Source: Clostridia bacterium
GTDB lineage: Bacteria; Bacillota; Clostridia; Christensenellales; Aristaeellaceae
Assembly: GCA_017471125.1 (NCBI GenBank)
Contig: JAFUWR010000382.1
Coordinates: 1-5,030 of the forward strand
Length of the DNA stretch: 5,030 bases
Direction: 5' to 3'
Positions 4,680 through 5,030 of the stretch are shown piece after piece. The position numbers and the translations under genes are program-made. The notes beneath the pieces were generated by a model, which saw only the letters and a list, made by a program, of their open reading frames with translations, did not search any database and was not told the DNA's origin. The first letter of the stretch is position 1; every line of letters starts with the position of its first letter.

Positions 4680-4691
4680 AAGTCTAAATAG

Positions 4692-5030
4692 TCAGCCGAA
4701 GTGCTCGCAGCCGCCGCAGTAGCCGCAGTCCCCGCCGCAGCTCGAACAGTCGCCGCCGCAGTCGTGGTCGTGGTGGTGGTCGCACTTGATGCTGGGGTCG
4801 TAGGCCAGCGCCCCGGCCACCAGCGCGGTGATGGCGTCGTCGGCCAGGCCCGTCACGCCGCCGTAGAACACGATGCCCGCGTCGTTCAGGGCGTGCATCG
4901 CGCCGTCGCCGATGTTGCCGCAGATGACGACCCGCACGTCGATGGACCGAAGGAAGTCCGCCACCGCCTGGTGGCCCTCGCCCTCCGGCTCCACGATCAT
5001 CTCCATCAGTATCTGGTGCTGCTCGATCTC
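4692..5030 (-). CDS. NifX/NafY-like (dinitrogenase iron-molybdenum cofactor family) protein, partial, with His/Cys-rich tail
   Basis: The gene is open to the right edge of the window, so only the C-terminal 112 residues are visible. A Met codon at 5006 starts no new gene: the frame continues upstream as EIEQHQIL. The segment GHQAVADFLRSIDVRVVICGNIGDGAMHALNDAGIVFYGGVTGLADDAITALVAGAL matches the core of small stand-alone NifX/NafY-like proteins, which are related to FeMo-cofactor carriers but also widespread in non-fixing anaerobes. The last 30 residues form a His/Cys-rich tail: HHHDH, then seven Cys including CGGDC, CSSC, CGGDC and CGYCGGC, ending EHFG. That fits metal storage or iron-sulfur binding. 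No nitrogenase gene is present, so a role in nitrogen fixation is not supported. It converges with the DUF2284 gene, another cysteine-rich protein. The full length and promoter are outside the window. Confidence 0.85.
   Translation of the reverse strand, partial: EIEQHQILMEMIVEPEGEGHQAVADFLRSIDVRVVICGNIGDGAMHALNDAGIVFYGGVTGLADDAITALVAGALAYDPSIKCDHHHDHDCGGDCSSCGGDCGYCGGCEHFG

Noticed and set aside
3350..4681. Minus-strand open frame spanning the corrinoid and DUF2284 genes
   Set aside because: It runs through a strong plus-strand terminator and two well-supported genes, and its composition is that of an antisense frame in GC-rich DNA.
3883..4722. Plus-strand frame overlapping the ends of three features
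   Set aside because: It overlaps the corrinoid gene end, the terminator and DUF2284 in another frame, and its translation has no domain features.

Overview
The window suggests a GC-rich strictly anaerobic bacterium, most likely a gut-type Firmicute (Clostridia) or possibly a Coriobacterium. The coding regions are strongly GC-biased at third positions. The intergenic promoters and terminators are bacterial sigma70-type and rho-independent, the tRNA gene encodes its own CCA end, and the gene content is a corrinoid-dependent methyl-transfer cassette of the kind common in acetogens and their relatives. The taxonomic placement is inference, since no rRNA or marker gene is present.

Layout. Bases 1-357 hold a leftward tRNA-Ala(CGC) gene with an extended -10 promoter behind it and a long inverted repeat after its 3' end. 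Bases 358-1887 (minus strand) encode a 509-residue PucR/CdaR-type transcriptional regulator with an unusual CxxCxxC cluster. Bases 1888-2290 are a 403-base divergent intergenic region. Its left half is packed with GC-rich hairpin repeats and two 7-bp tandem arrays. Its right half holds two back-to-back promoters, an inverted repeat between them that is a good operator candidate, and a strong hairpin in the leader of the rightward operon.

Bases 2291-4015 (plus strand) hold a two-gene operon: a uroporphyrinogen-decarboxylase (URO-D)-family methyltransferase, then a B12-binding corrinoid protein with an intact DxHxxG motif. A textbook intrinsic terminator follows (4030-4069). Bases 4100-4633 (plus) encode a cysteine-rich DUF2284 putative metal-binding protein. 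It converges, across a 15-bp perfect hairpin, on a partial minus-strand gene (4692 to the window end) for a NifX/NafY-like (dinitrogenase iron-molybdenum cofactor) protein with a His/Cys-rich tail.

How they may work together. The URO-D-family enzyme and the corrinoid protein form the core of a methyl-transfer system in which the methyl group passes through the cobalt of the corrinoid. The divergent PucR-type regulator is the obvious candidate for substrate-responsive control. The two downstream metal-binding proteins could supply electrons or metal for corrinoid reactivation, but they lie beyond a terminator and that link is only inferred. The substrate, the second methyltransferase and the corrinoid activator are not in the window.
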